Assembly (NCBI GenBank): GCA_020226215.1
Contig: CM035233.1
Location: forward strand, 39,268,027 to 39,332,026
Reading direction: 5' to 3'
DNA from: Sindora glabra
Taxonomy: Eukaryota; Streptophyta; Magnoliopsida; Fabales; Fabaceae
DNA length: 64,000 nt
Below are positions 12,634 to 23,857 of this stretch, in pieces (position 1 is the first letter of the stretch; the number at the start of each line of letters is the position of its first letter). Under the pieces are notes generated by a model. The model was not told the DNA's origin and ran no database searches. It was given only the letters and a program-made list of their open reading frames with translations. Both the position numbers and the translations under genes were made by a program.

Positions 12634-14432
12634 TGTAACATTCAAGGCATTATTTAATTCCTTTTATTTAAAATTCTTTATTTCTAAGTTTCAAAACATT
12701 TATTTTAAGCAAATATTTTAATCAAATTTTCCTATAAAATAAATTTTGAACAAATAAATTAATTATGTAAATATTGTACTGTTTAAATATGTTTCTATTC
12801 CACCTTACAATAAATTTCAAGAAAATTTTACTTGGTATAATATTAAGATTTTATTTACTTAGTTAAGGTTTGTTTCAAGACTAATTTAAATGATTTCTAA
12901 GATGTGGTTTCTCATGAAAACAGAGAATATTGGGAAATTATGACCATATGAATTTATGAAAAAGCTTGTGTTTGATTTACTAAATGATTTCCATAAAATT
13001 TATAAAACTTTAAGGTATTTATTTTTGAACTCTTAACTTAATAAATATTATGCCAAAATAAAGGGTGAGATTAAAAGGAAAAGAATGTACTTATATATAC
13101 CTACCATACAATGTCAAATGCCTAGCTTTTTTTATAAAAAATAAAAAAGCCTGCCCATTATCTTTCAAAAAAGAACCAAAGTCCTGACTTTTCACTTTCC
13201 CTTTTATCTATTCAGCTTCTCCTTCCCTAGCAATGTTGCTATCTTCATCGTCATGGCCTTGGCTCGCCATGGTATGCCACATACATGCCCTTCTCAGCTA
13301 GCGGCTTCCTTATCTTGAAAGGAGCTGCAAAGATGTGGCCTTATTCTCAACAGTGTAAAGGTGTTTAGCCATGACTAATCTTCAACTAGCTCTTCATTTT
13401 TATGGAGCTAGCAACCATTAGCGACCTTCATAGCATGAGATAAACTATCCTAGAATATAATACTTCAATATTTCTAGCTGTATAAGCAAGATTTAGGAAA
13501 CCTTTATATTCTTCTTCACTTCAAATTTCTTGTTTTGACCTTAAAAATATAAAAGATTAATGATTTGGATTGCTAATGTAACAAGATTAAAACTTAGAAT
13601 AGAAATTTGTTTTAGAATAGATAATCAATAATAATATATTTATAGGTTATTTTATTAAGTAGCTAGTAAGAAAAAGGAATGACAAATATAAAAAGCTTAG
13701 AATTATTAGAAGAAATTATCGTCTCCTAATAAGTGTATATCTCACCATAACTAATATTTTATTAATTTTTTATATCTTATAATATTATTTATTAAATATA
13801 GAGTAAATCCCTAAATTAGTCCTCGAAAGAGACAAGTTACATCAAATTTCCCTTGAAAGTTTGTTTTACATCATCTAAGTACATAAGTATTTAATTTTTA
13901 CATCAAATTCATCCTTAAAAGATAGATGTTACATCAGACTTCCCCTAAAACTATAACTAGTTGATGTAAAATAAACTTTCAGGAGAAAATTGATGTAACT
14001 TGAATCTTTCAAGGATAAATTTGGTGGTTTACACTTAAATATATTGGTATCATATATACTCTTATGTTTTTATAACCTTGTATACATGTCTATGAGTTCT
14101 TGGAATGCTATGTATAAAGCATTACAATGTGATTGTTTATAATTGGTTATTTCTTGTGAACTTAAATTGTGTAATTGGTAAATTGATTTATACATTGTTT
14201 CTTGTAGAAGTTATTGTTTGATTATATAGTTACAACTATCTTGAAATTTGTGTTATTGGAATAAACTGCAAATTGTGATAAGATGTGAATTTGATGCAAA
14301 TAACATGCTTATTGAGACAAGATGGGGGAGAATATGAAATGTGAAATATTACTAGATTCAAGAAAATATTTATAAAAGGATAAGATTAGCTCCAGAGGAA
14401 GAAGGATGAGTTTGCAAAGGGATAATGTTAAC
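12634..14432 (+). repeat. 3' LTR of gypsy-type element, with MITE insertion
   Basis: Counterpart of 8688-10223. It carries a 234-bp MITE at 13801-14034. The last 50 bases align poorly and the end is estimated. Confidence 0.68.
13801..14034. mobile_element. Mutator-like foldback MITE
   Basis: Starts GAGTAAATCC and ends GGTTTACAC. The two halves form an inverted repeat of about 85 bp (for example CAAGTTACATCAA in both arms). It is flanked by a perfect 9-bp direct repeat TTAAATATA (13792-13800 and 14035-14043). Nine-base target duplications and G-starting terminal repeats are typical of Mutator-like elements. The sister LTR has a single TTAAATATA and no insert, which proves the insertion. Confidence 0.85.
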
Positions 14433-17400
14433 TTAATAGGTATAAGGTGGCTTAATTGTACTTTTATTCATTTATTCTTGATATTTCATATTATATAGTT
14501 ACACTTGTTGTGAATATGAAGTAATTATGAATTATCATGATAATGGCATCATATAGATATTCTTTATTTGCACTAATCTAGAAAGTCTACTATTTTATAG
14601 AAATAATAAACCATGTTTCTTTGGAACTAAAATATTAGTGTGAATAGAAGTATGCAATAACTGCTAGCTACCTATAAATTATTAAGGCTAGGTATGATAT
14701 ATGATGATTTGTCTATTTATGGCTTCATCTGTCTCATTGTCTTTTTTTTTTCTTTTCAAAATGTCTTTTAGCATATACCTTGGATTAATATATGCTCATT
14801 CGATTTTACAACTCATTCTTAGTTTTTTTCTATTTTTAAGTTATGTTGCTCTTATGGAAGTTCGAGACACAAAATTTTCAAAGAATTTAACATTTAGGAT
14901 TACAATGGTTGTAACTATGTATATATAGTGGTGTAATGTTAGGTTCTATTTAGTTCTATGAATGTTGTTTAAAGTATTTGACAATATAGGTCATAGGTTT
15001 GCATCTTTAGGTAAATAGTACCCTGTCAAGTCTCCATAAATATGGGAACTTTGTCAGTTCTTCCCTTATAATTTTGTTGAATCATGATTTCTATTGAAAT
15101 AAGGATATTCTTGTTAAATCAAAACCTACAATCAATTAATGAGTCTAGTGCCATAAAGAAATGTTTCACATTATTCATGATCAAGGTGGGTCATGACAGA
15201 CCATTGATAGGATTGGGAACATATAAACCGGGCAATGGACTTGCATCTAGTCCCTCCAAAGATTTATTTAGTGCAATCATATTTCTTGAAATAGGCCTCT
15301 TGACATCCCCCATATCTCTCTAGTAGATTAATAATGTTTTTAACCTAAACAAATATATATGTATTATATAAAACAAGGGTAACCATGTATGTTTATTAGT
15401 AAGGACAAAATTAGATAAAACAACTCACTATTAAGGAAATAAATCATGACACCTAAGTTTATGTCATACTATTCCAAATCTCATGTTATTTTTATATCCC
15501 CAGTTATATGTCATTCTTATCTTAATTGTGTAATCATATGTCATTCTTATCTTGATTTTGTAATCATCTTTATTATCATGATATTTTCTACATCAATTAT
15601 AGGATTCTTATATCATTAGTATGACATGTATTTGTAAATTATTTATTGTATCAATATATATATATGTGTGCATGTGTGTGTATGTGCCTTTATCAATGAT
15701 GAAAAGTATAGGATTCGCAATAATTTCATTCCATTTTTTACTTACCATGTCCAATTGGTCAATAGAATTTTTTAGTGCAAACTTCTTCCTTAAAAAAGGC
15801 TTAGAGTAATATGGTAGAACTTTTTTCCTATCTCATTTCCATTATTCATAGGTGAAATTAAACTAAACACATATAACAATTCCTTAACTTGGAAAATTGG
15901 AATTCTAAATGCAAATCAAATAGAAGAAGCATTTTCCTAAGCAACAATAGCTAGTTCCAATAAGAAATGGAAGATAAAATTTAACAAAGAATGGAACAAG
16001 CATACTGTTGTCTTAACAAGATCATTAGTAAGTCTAGGGCCATATATAAAGAAGCCAATGGACTTACATCCCATTACTTTAAAGACTAATATGGTGCAAA
16101 CTTATTTCCTAAAATTAGCTTCATAATCTTTTAATGCGCTTCATTTTAGATCAAAACTTTATTATTGAACTTATCTAAATATGTGGTAAGGGTGAGTATA
16201 GACCAAACCTAAGAAAATAGAAGTTAATCAATGAAAACAAAATGTAAATACAGGGAATTTTCAAAAGTAATTTGAAATAATAAAAATAGAATTGAAGTAG
16301 AATAAAATAAAATATGAAAGCCAATCCAATTGGAATCTTATTTCAATGTTTAGATTTATCATCAATACTGATTGGATTTATTCATAATTCGATTATTTAA
16401 CCTATAAATACTCCTAAATCGATAGTAAACATGCAAGTTACTAATGCAAGCTAATCAGAACAAACACTTGATCAATCTCTTATTACTAATTCAATTTTAA
16501 ACATGTGTCTTGATTTAATTAATAATAGTTTGAAGTATTCAAAACTAAGTCAAGGCTGAATCTAGCAATTCTACAAGTGAAAATTGTTAAATCCGTTTTC
16601 TATGTTTAACTAACTAACAATTCATCCAATTGTCAAGTCATTAGAGAATAATTACTATTGATTTCAATCAATCACAACTAACTTACAAGCAAAAATTAAT
16701 TATAATTAGTCATTTAACTATAGATTGTTAACTAACCAATTGTATTTAACAAATTATCTAAATAATTATTCACAGTAAAAGTGAAAATACTAGATAATTA
16801 AAATAGAATCCAAAATAAAATTAAAAATAAAGCCTCAAAATTAAATTAAATTAGAGTGCTAAATTCTTGAATTATTAAAAAAAATTAAGCCACCCCTAGT
16901 GCTTTACAAAAGAAACTTAAAAAAAGAAAAGAAAGTTGTCTATAAAAAGTATGTTGCCTTTAGAAGCACAAAACCTAAATATATATGATTTCCTAAGGAG
17001 AAACCTAATTAGACTAGGTTAGACTACCTTTTGGGTTACAAAGAGATGAGCTTTGTTCAATTTAAAAATCCAAAACCTAATTTACAAACTAACAAATTTA
17101 CTACAATAAAATCTTATAGATTACCCTATTAGCTATTGTAAGACCCCCCAAACAATTTCATTAAAGTAAGTCTTGAAATATATTGGGATGAATCTTAGGT
17201 AACCTTAAATGCTAGTTTGACATCATTCAGATCCTGGGAGCTCCATTTGTTCTTGAATTAGTGGAGAGTAGGTCAAACCAAGTAGCAATACTCAATTTTC
17301 ATCTCAATCAAATATGAACTTCCAAATATCCAAATTGAGTTCAAGCTAAAGCATAAAAGTTGTAAAATTTCCTTTTAGCTTCCAACAACCCCAATTGAAT

Positions 17401-17590
17401 TTTTGAAACTCTTTATAGCTGAAGCCTGAAATAGTATCAAAATTTAACAATAACTGAATAATCTAGTAACATTATAAAATTATAACTCAATTACAAAACA
17501 AAATTAAATTTAATAAATTAAGTACATATAAAACCCTAAGAATCAGAATATAAAAAAATATATATATAGATAATATTTTCTACATTACCT
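14433..17590. other. Decayed repeat DNA; possible solo LTR in the second half
   Basis: No gene supported. 15080-16180 holds several degraded repeats of a motif like CCAATTGGTCAA followed by GTGCAAAC and CTTCCTTAA, the same motif found in the last exon of the gene at 17735, so these may be dead copies of its 3' end. 15920-16030 resembles 8590-8687. 16190-17590 has the composition of a gypsy LTR and is bordered by TTCCCC (a minus-strand purine tract, 17591-17603); a solo LTR is possible but unproven. Confidence 0.35.
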
Positions 17591-17734
17591 TCCCCTATCC
17601 TCTCTTGGTCAGTGATGTCCTCAATTTGAACAGGTGCAGTATTCAAAACAGGGGTTTTGATGTATGTTTAATGGTAAGGCAACATTATATAAAGCATTTG
17701 TGCCGAGGCACGAGAATTTACCGTGCCCAATTGG

Positions 17735-19004
17735 TCAACTGAATGATGTGGTGCATGCTGGCTTCCTTAAGTGGGCCAAAATCGTTTTGACGAGGCCATC
17801 TTCTTGTGTGTCCCATTGGTCAACAATGTCATTAAACTGAATATATACAATAATCAAGACAACGGTATTAATTTATGTTTATTAGTATAGATGACATTAT
17901 AAAAAGGATTTGTGCAAAGCTCTAAAGACTCACGGTTTTTATATGGTTAACAGATTTATATGGTATAGCCGTCAATGGGGAAATAGAAAATAATCAAAAC
18001 ACGAGTAATAATGTATTTTATTGGTAAAGACAACGTTATATTATATGAAAAACGTGTGACAAGATTTAAGAACTCACGGTGAAAGTGTCTGCGTCTTTGA
18101 GTCCAGAGATTGACCGGCGACTGCGTCGGTGAGAAAATGTTATGTTAGAAGAAAAACATAACCTATGCATGTGGGACACAGAAGAGGATAAGTGCACATA
18201 ATTTGATATCTATCTAAATTATTCCAACTAATTTCCTAAATATTTGAAAATAGATATATCCTTATGCTCGTTTGACGTTATATGCATGAAGGATGAAAAA
18301 ACCAATAAAACTGTTTCCAGTGAGATTAGTACCAACAATGGAGAATGATTATTTTAAATAAGGTCTACTTTATGATATTTAGGATTTAATTCTAGCATTT
18401 CAACTTATCGCTTAGGGAATTTATCATATTGGAATAGGACATTATCATTCTAAGTTGTTTCTTGTTTAGCTCTGTTTATTGTTGGGAGATATAAATGTCT
18501 CTCTTAACACTTTATTGGTACCTTTGCTGCGAATACTCGTCGCACAATGCCGATCTCAGTTCCTTCCTGCACCAAAAGGTTAAAGTACAAATGTTTGTTT
18601 AGTGTAACATTAGAAATGAGTTAGGAACTTCTAGCTCAAGCCACGGAAATAAAGAATCGAGATATACCATTTATCAAGATCAAGAAGAGTCGGATGAATA
18701 TGGTCAAGTCCGGGCTTCCCCACCTGATCACATGGTAGCATATCTACATGCAGCTGAGTATCATTCAAAGAGAATCAGACATTTCCACAAATCCAAATAA
18801 GAGTTGATCCCTTCGAGGCATTTAATAAAATAAAATAAGCAAAATGAAGTCGTTTTGAAACAAAAAATGTGTTCATATTGTAATAATAGGGAGGCACACC
18901 TTATCACACTCTTTACAGATGCCATGACATACTAGCACAGCTCCACTAGGCATCGTGGCCACACCTTGCGACCTCAATTTCCAAAGAATCATGAAGCCCA
19001 TATC
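17735..19004 (-). CDS. Unrecognised multi-exon gene, C-terminal part
   Basis: Five exons with GT donors and AG acceptors join in consistent phase without a stop: 19004-18900 (35 codons, starts DMGFMILWKL, contains CHGICKECDK), 18753-18668 (LHVDMLPCDQVGKPG, HPTLLDLDK), 18566-18522 (WKELRSALCDEYSQQ), 18120-18078 (SRRSISGLKDADTFT) and 17836-17735 (FNDIVDQWDTQED through a TGA). Split codons at three junctions all resolve to sense codons, which is hard to get by chance. The first exon has a CxxxCxxC cysteine pattern that might bind metal. I do not recognise the family. More 5' exons are probably missing; a weak candidate lies near 19100-19135. Same strand as the Deg-like gene 3 kb upstream, so it could be that gene's 3' end or a neighbour. 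Confidence 0.5.
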
Positions 19005-20385
19005 CTGAATATATATGACGACTAGGGCGTGAGAATTAATAGGTGGTTATTAGTAAGCTCTAGTTATATAAAAGCAACGTCTCGGTGCCTATGTATCAAC
19101 TCAAAACATCCCTTACTTTATCTGGAGAGACCTCTAGCGAAATATACCTGTAAAATGAAACAAAAAGTGAAATAAATAAATACTTCAATTTTGAAATGAT
19201 TGGATTTTATTTCAACCAACTTTGGAAATTTGAATTGAAGCCTAAAATTATATAAAATCTTGGAATTAATATTCATGATTCACTTAATTAGTAGTTCTAT
19301 GTAGACTTTGTAAGAAAATACCTTTTGCATACATATTAATAAAAGGGTAACATACTACTCATATTGAAAATTAAAAAAAAAAAATATTTAGAATTAGGAT
19401 AATTGATGAAACAAATTCCTTTTTAACATTAAATAAATAAAATATTTTTCTTCATCCTAATATAAGCTAAAATATGCATAACCCCCTTCCACTATACCTT
19501 GCGTGCAAAACCTTCCTGATATTTAAAAATGTGCAATTAATTGCTCAAATTATACACAGTGCAAGAAGCCTCTCTCTATTATGTTTCCATCCAAATCCCA
19601 AACGGTACCAAGATTTCCCCTAATTTACTATTACATTGGAGAGTTTTCAAAGGTTTACTCACAGGCACAAAGCTTTCTTTATGTTAACTTGCCCTATATG
19701 TTTCAAATGATGAACTATTTGTCTTTATTAACTCAAGAATGATGATCAGAGATTACGATAGATTTAAATTCACCGTAGACAGGCAAATATTTGAAATAAT
19801 GTTGAAAGTAACGAACGAAATTTTCTGCAATATATTCCTACTTTGACTGAAAAGAAGGTAACACAGAAGAAATAACAACATTAATAAAAAAATGGGAAGC
19901 CAGAACTGATAGAGTTAACCATGTATTTGATATCTTTGTTTCATTCATGCACTAAATGGAAATCCAAAATGTTGTACAATGTTGATTATTATCATCTGGC
20001 CTTCATTTCATTATGAAAGGAAAATACTAAAATCTCCCCCATCGAAAGAGAAATATACTCAATCAACGAAGAATTGTGGATAAGATGTGCAGCGGACACA
20101 TGCAGCTAGCAGAACAATTCATTAGGTTTTCTATCAATAGATGAATCTTCAAATATAATTGTACATTTGGGAAAAATTTTAGTAAGTTAGGGATTTGGAT
20201 AGAAAGATAGCAGAGGAGATTTTTTGCACAAAATTTATAATTTGAGCGTTTAATTGTATCTTTTTATATATTAGGTTTTTTTTTTTTTTTTACATATGAG
20301 ATATAGTTCACGAAAGTTATGTGTATTTTGATCCATTTTATAATTATAGTTTGTGGAAAACATTTTTTGTCAAAATGAACGGAGA
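19005..20385. other. Intergenic or intronic, nothing recognised
   Basis: AT-rich sequence with a possible short exon near 19100-19135 (minus). No repeat boundary or open coding frame is evident elsewhere. Confidence 0.4.
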
Positions 20386-20742
20386 TTTAAAGTCTGTTTT
20401 TTTTTATTCTAAAAAATAGTTTCCTATTTTTTTATTTTTAAAAACATAAAAATTTATTTGACAATTTATTTTTAGAATTTATTTTTTAAAAATTATTTTC
20501 TAAATGTGTAATTTAAAAATAAAAAATTAACTTTTAGTTATTTTCTAAACTTATTTTATTATTTTAAAGTTTAGTTATATAATTAAATAAAATATTTCCT
20601 TATATATAACACCAACACCTTCTATCCTTTATTTTCGTTCAATTCAAAAATAGTTGTTGAAAATAAGAAAATAATTTTTAAAAATGGTTTTGTGAATAAT
20701 TTTTAAAAACACAAGAAAAAATATATCTAAACACACCTTTTG
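20386..20742. repeat. MITE-like dispersed repeat, copy 1
   Basis: Begins near GTCTGTTTTTTTTTATTC and ends near CTAAACACACCTTTTG. It shares its AT-rich body (A/T runs alternating with ATTTTTAAAAA-type blocks and a central ATTAAATAAAATAT-like block) with 30985-31260 and 44740-45065. Ends look like weak inverted repeats (GTTTGTTTA against TAAACACACC). No target repeat resolved. Confidence 0.45.
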
Positions 20743-21397
20743 TATTTCAATTTTTTCCATTAATTTTTTAAACAAAGATTACTATAAAATAGTACACGAT
20801 GTTGACTTATCATATTATTTTTACACATAATTTTGAACCCATTTCTATATATTTATTTAAAACTTCGTTTATCTAGTTTAATTTTCATTATTTATATAAA
20901 GTAGAAATGGATTAAAAATTATATGGAAAATGATTTGATATATCAAAGATATTTTTTAAAAATTTCATTAAAAAATCCGTAATTAAATAAAATAGTTAAC
21001 TAAATAAACGAAGGACATGAATTCTAAGGTTTTTTATAGTTTAAGTATTTAATTTAATGCAAAGTTTCTGAAATGGGCGGGGGCAAAAATTCAGCCCTAC
21101 AACACTGAATGGATTTTACATTTTTTTATAAGAGCATTTTACATTTTTCCAAAATATATACATGTGGAAAAGCAGAGTTAATACATATGGATGTAAACAA
21201 GGGTAGGCAAGCGCAATTTGATATTTTTGTTTGAATTGATCCAAACTAATATGATTCAAACATAGATCCCGCACCCAAAAAAAAAAAGTGTAATCTAAAA
21301 TGAGAAATAAGATTTCCAACTTATATAGCCGAAGGCAATGAAATGAGGTTGCATCATATATACACTTCATTAATTTCATACCTGACGACATCATTAG

Positions 21398-21492
21398 GAT
21401 CATGATGAAAATGACCAGGATGCTCCAATGTCGCCTGAATTACGTTACGATCATGATGAAAATGACCAGGATGCTCCAGTTTCGCCTGAATC
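21398..21492. repeat. 51-bp direct repeat, two copies
   Basis: The block GATCATGATGAAAATGACCA plus the following GGATGCTCCA and CGCCTGAAT occurs at 21398 and again at 21449. The first copy abuts a splice-donor-like TTCATACCT that matches the end of Deg exon 4 at about 22680, so this is a decayed duplicate of that exon region. Confidence 0.7.
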
Positions 21493-21605
21493 CCCGAATA
21501 TTAGACATTTATACTGATCAATGATCAGCAGATATGCAGATTTTTCATAAACAAAAAGATAGCTAAAATTTAAAAGAGGGAGAGAGAATTAAAAGATAAT
21601 TAATT

Positions 21606-22100
21606 CAGTGATTTATTCTTTGGTGTCTGGTGTAACTTCTCAGATGTAAGTATGATATACAAGCATCTGTTCTGACTAAAAAATTCATGTTTTCCCCCCA
21701 AGAAAAAGGATAAAAAAGTGAAATATTGTTTGAATTGAAACTAGCTAGTATGACATGGGACCATACATCACCACACAGTGGCTTCACAGAATTTTTGATG
21801 TTACCACTCCGTTTGACAATCTGAAATGACTACCAAACATGACTAATTGACTATTAATTAATATAAATTGAGTTATATTTTGGTGTCTAGTTTAATTTCT
21901 CAAGTAGAAGTACAATGTACATGAGTTCCAAGAGAAAAAAAAAAAGGCACTGAAATGAACAAATTGCCTGAATAGACTTGTATGGTATGAGGTGGACCAT
22001 ACCTCAGCACACACTTCATCTCTGTTCGCAGAATTTGGGATGTCAAAACACCCTTTGACGAGGTGATATGGTGGGGACTCAATTCTTAAATTAGGGGTTA
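21606..22100. repeat. Tandem duplication of Deg exon-6 region
   Basis: 21606-21830 is a degraded copy of 21880-22100: both start TCTRGTGTAA or TCTAGTTTAA-like sequence, and both contain GGACCATAC, the donor side of exon 6, then CAGAATTT and ACAAT or ACGAGG. The left copy has lost its reading frame. Confidence 0.6.
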
Positions 22101-23857
22101 GGGTTGTGCCAGTTGCAGACTTGGCACGACAACGTTTGACACGGCGACGTGGTGGAGGTTCGATTCTTAAATTAGGGGTGGGGGTTGTGCCATTTGCCGA
22201 CCTCTCCACCATTTCCATTACCTACGTATATACAATAACCAGAACATGATTATTAATTAATATAAGCAAATTTATTAAGTAAACCTGATATATCTAAACT
22301 TAAAAAGCAATGTGCCAAGTTCAACGTTACAAGAACTCACAGCTTTCACTGGAATAGCGAACGTATGACCCGGAGAAGAATCACCAGAAATTATCCCAAT
22401 GAGTTTTCTCCAACTATCAACGACTGGCCCTCCACTGCTGCCACTACTAATGCAAACATTAATCTGTATCATACCTTTCATATCAACCTTAGTTACATCG
22501 GACTCAACCGTACGAACAACCCCACTGTAAAAGATGTATCCACTGGTTAAAATCACAATCAATACATATGGGAAAAAACACAGCGATGTCCAGTCACTTA
22601 AGTAAAAGGGTGGGATCTTGCGGCTAGGGAGTAGGGGCCATTAAATGAGGTTGCATCCAGATACATATACACTGTAAATTTCATACCTTATGTGACCGGC
22701 TGCAAAAGAATAGTCAAGATCGTCCTGCGCGGGGATAAACATCGGATCAGTGACACTGGATTATGTTGACAATTAATTATCAATAAAAGCACTTTGGAAC
22801 ATAAGAAGAATTAAGCATTCTGACAGCAAGAATTTACATGATCAATCAATCCAAAGATCAGAAATGGACCAATAATCAGAAAGATTTAGTTTTTCATTCT
22901 TAATACTTCTTTTTCTTATTGATGAAATTTGTTCACTTTTACCCTCATCCAGAGATGTCGGAAAGCATTTTTAACCCACAGGCCGTAGAAAGATATTTTT
23001 TGAGCGAGAAAAGTACAATACAAGCAACACTAAGTAAAATGACCAACAAACAGAATCATTCAACCTACATCTACATCTAAATTATCTCAAGAGGATACCC
23101 CTCAGTACATATCTGAAGATTGGGAAAACAATAGGCAGATGTAAATTTGTACTCACCGGATGCCCAACAACATACACTGTCTGACCCTCAAGCAAGCTAT
23201 CAGAGTCACCAACAGATATTGGCCTGAGCTTTTCTCTGGGATCATTAACTTTCAACACGGCAATATCCCGGTCCCCATCTCTGTCAAGAACTCGTACTTT
23301 ACGATACGTTGCCTTGTGACTCTTGTCAATAAAAGTGACCCTGCACATACATAAACAACTAGGATATTATTAAGAATAGTTTCACTCAAAAACAAAATAG
23401 ACATCTCAGAGTCAGAACAAGATGGACAGCATCAATTTGGTATTGGAACTAAAAGCAAGAGGGTTTCATATTAACTATACCAACCTGATTTCAGAATCAT
23501 CAGCACCTTCAATCACATGATTGTTGGTAGCAATTATACCCTCTTCTTTCACGATAACACCAGCCCCACGTGTCCCCTCAGAAGAACTATTTTTCCTTCG
23601 AAAAAATAAATATCTTTGTCAGAATTTCTTTCCTTTTTTGACGAGTAATGATTGGAGAACAAAAGGAAAGGAAAAGAAAAGAAAAGATCTCGGCACTGCA
23701 AGTCCGGTAATAAATTAATGATCACACAACAAAGGAAGAAGGACCGCAAAACTTCCAATTTATCATACCTCCAACTTATTATTACAACAGATTCTTTAAT
23801 CTCTCGAAACACCTGAACAAATTTGATGTCATCGCGGTGCAGTTCCGGTGGCATCAT
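22003..23857 (-). CDS. Deg/HtrA-like serine protease, trypsin-like domain (copy A)
   Basis: Six exons splice in phase with GT-AG junctions: 23857-23769, 23595-23485, 23340-23157, 22724-22687, 22524-22341 and 22221-22003. The product reads MMPPELHRDD, KESVVIISW, then GAGVIVKEEGIIATNNHVIE (catalytic His), DRDGDRDIAVLKVN (Asp), VVGHP, AAGHISGVVRT, and GSSGGPVVDSWRK (Ser). The whole catalytic triad is present, so an ATP-independent protein-quality protease is likely (family knowledge). Spacing between His, Asp and Ser is normal for Deg proteins. Exon 6 is unusual: 73 in-frame codons with an internal tandem repeat instead of a recognisable PDZ. It ends GAG at a GT donor, so more exons follow. The ATG at 23855-23857 is the first in frame; the open frame continues upstream toward a TTAG acceptor near 23910, so an N-terminal transit-peptide exon may be missing. 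Confidence 0.72.
22042..22203 (-). repeat. 81-bp tandem repeat inside Deg exon 6
   Basis: The encoded segments SANGTTPTPNLRIEPP and SATGTTLTPNLRIESP are adjacent 27-residue units, still in frame with each other. At DNA level TAATTTAAGAATYGA recurs in both. Confidence 0.8.

Larger units (their letters stand above)
8688..14432 (+). mobile_element. Non-autonomous Ty3/gypsy-type LTR retrotransposon
   Basis: Two direct repeats of about 1.5-1.8 kb (8688-10223 and 12634-about 14432) both start TGTAA and run parallel through their whole length. After the first comes a degenerate initiator-Met primer site; immediately before the second comes a purine tract. The 2.4-kb interior has no recognisable gag or pol and many stops, so it depended on another element. 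The purine-tract context and large LTRs resemble plant chromovirus-type gypsy elements (inference). Clear 5-bp target repeats were not found, so the right edge is approximate. Confidence 0.72.

Noticed and set aside
18500..19010. PDZ domain of the Deg protease, from a frame reading EGTEIGIVRRVFAAK
   Set aside because: That frame is incompatible with the intron phases. The phase-consistent reading (WKELRSALCDEYSQQ) gives no PDZ match, so the exons were left unassigned.
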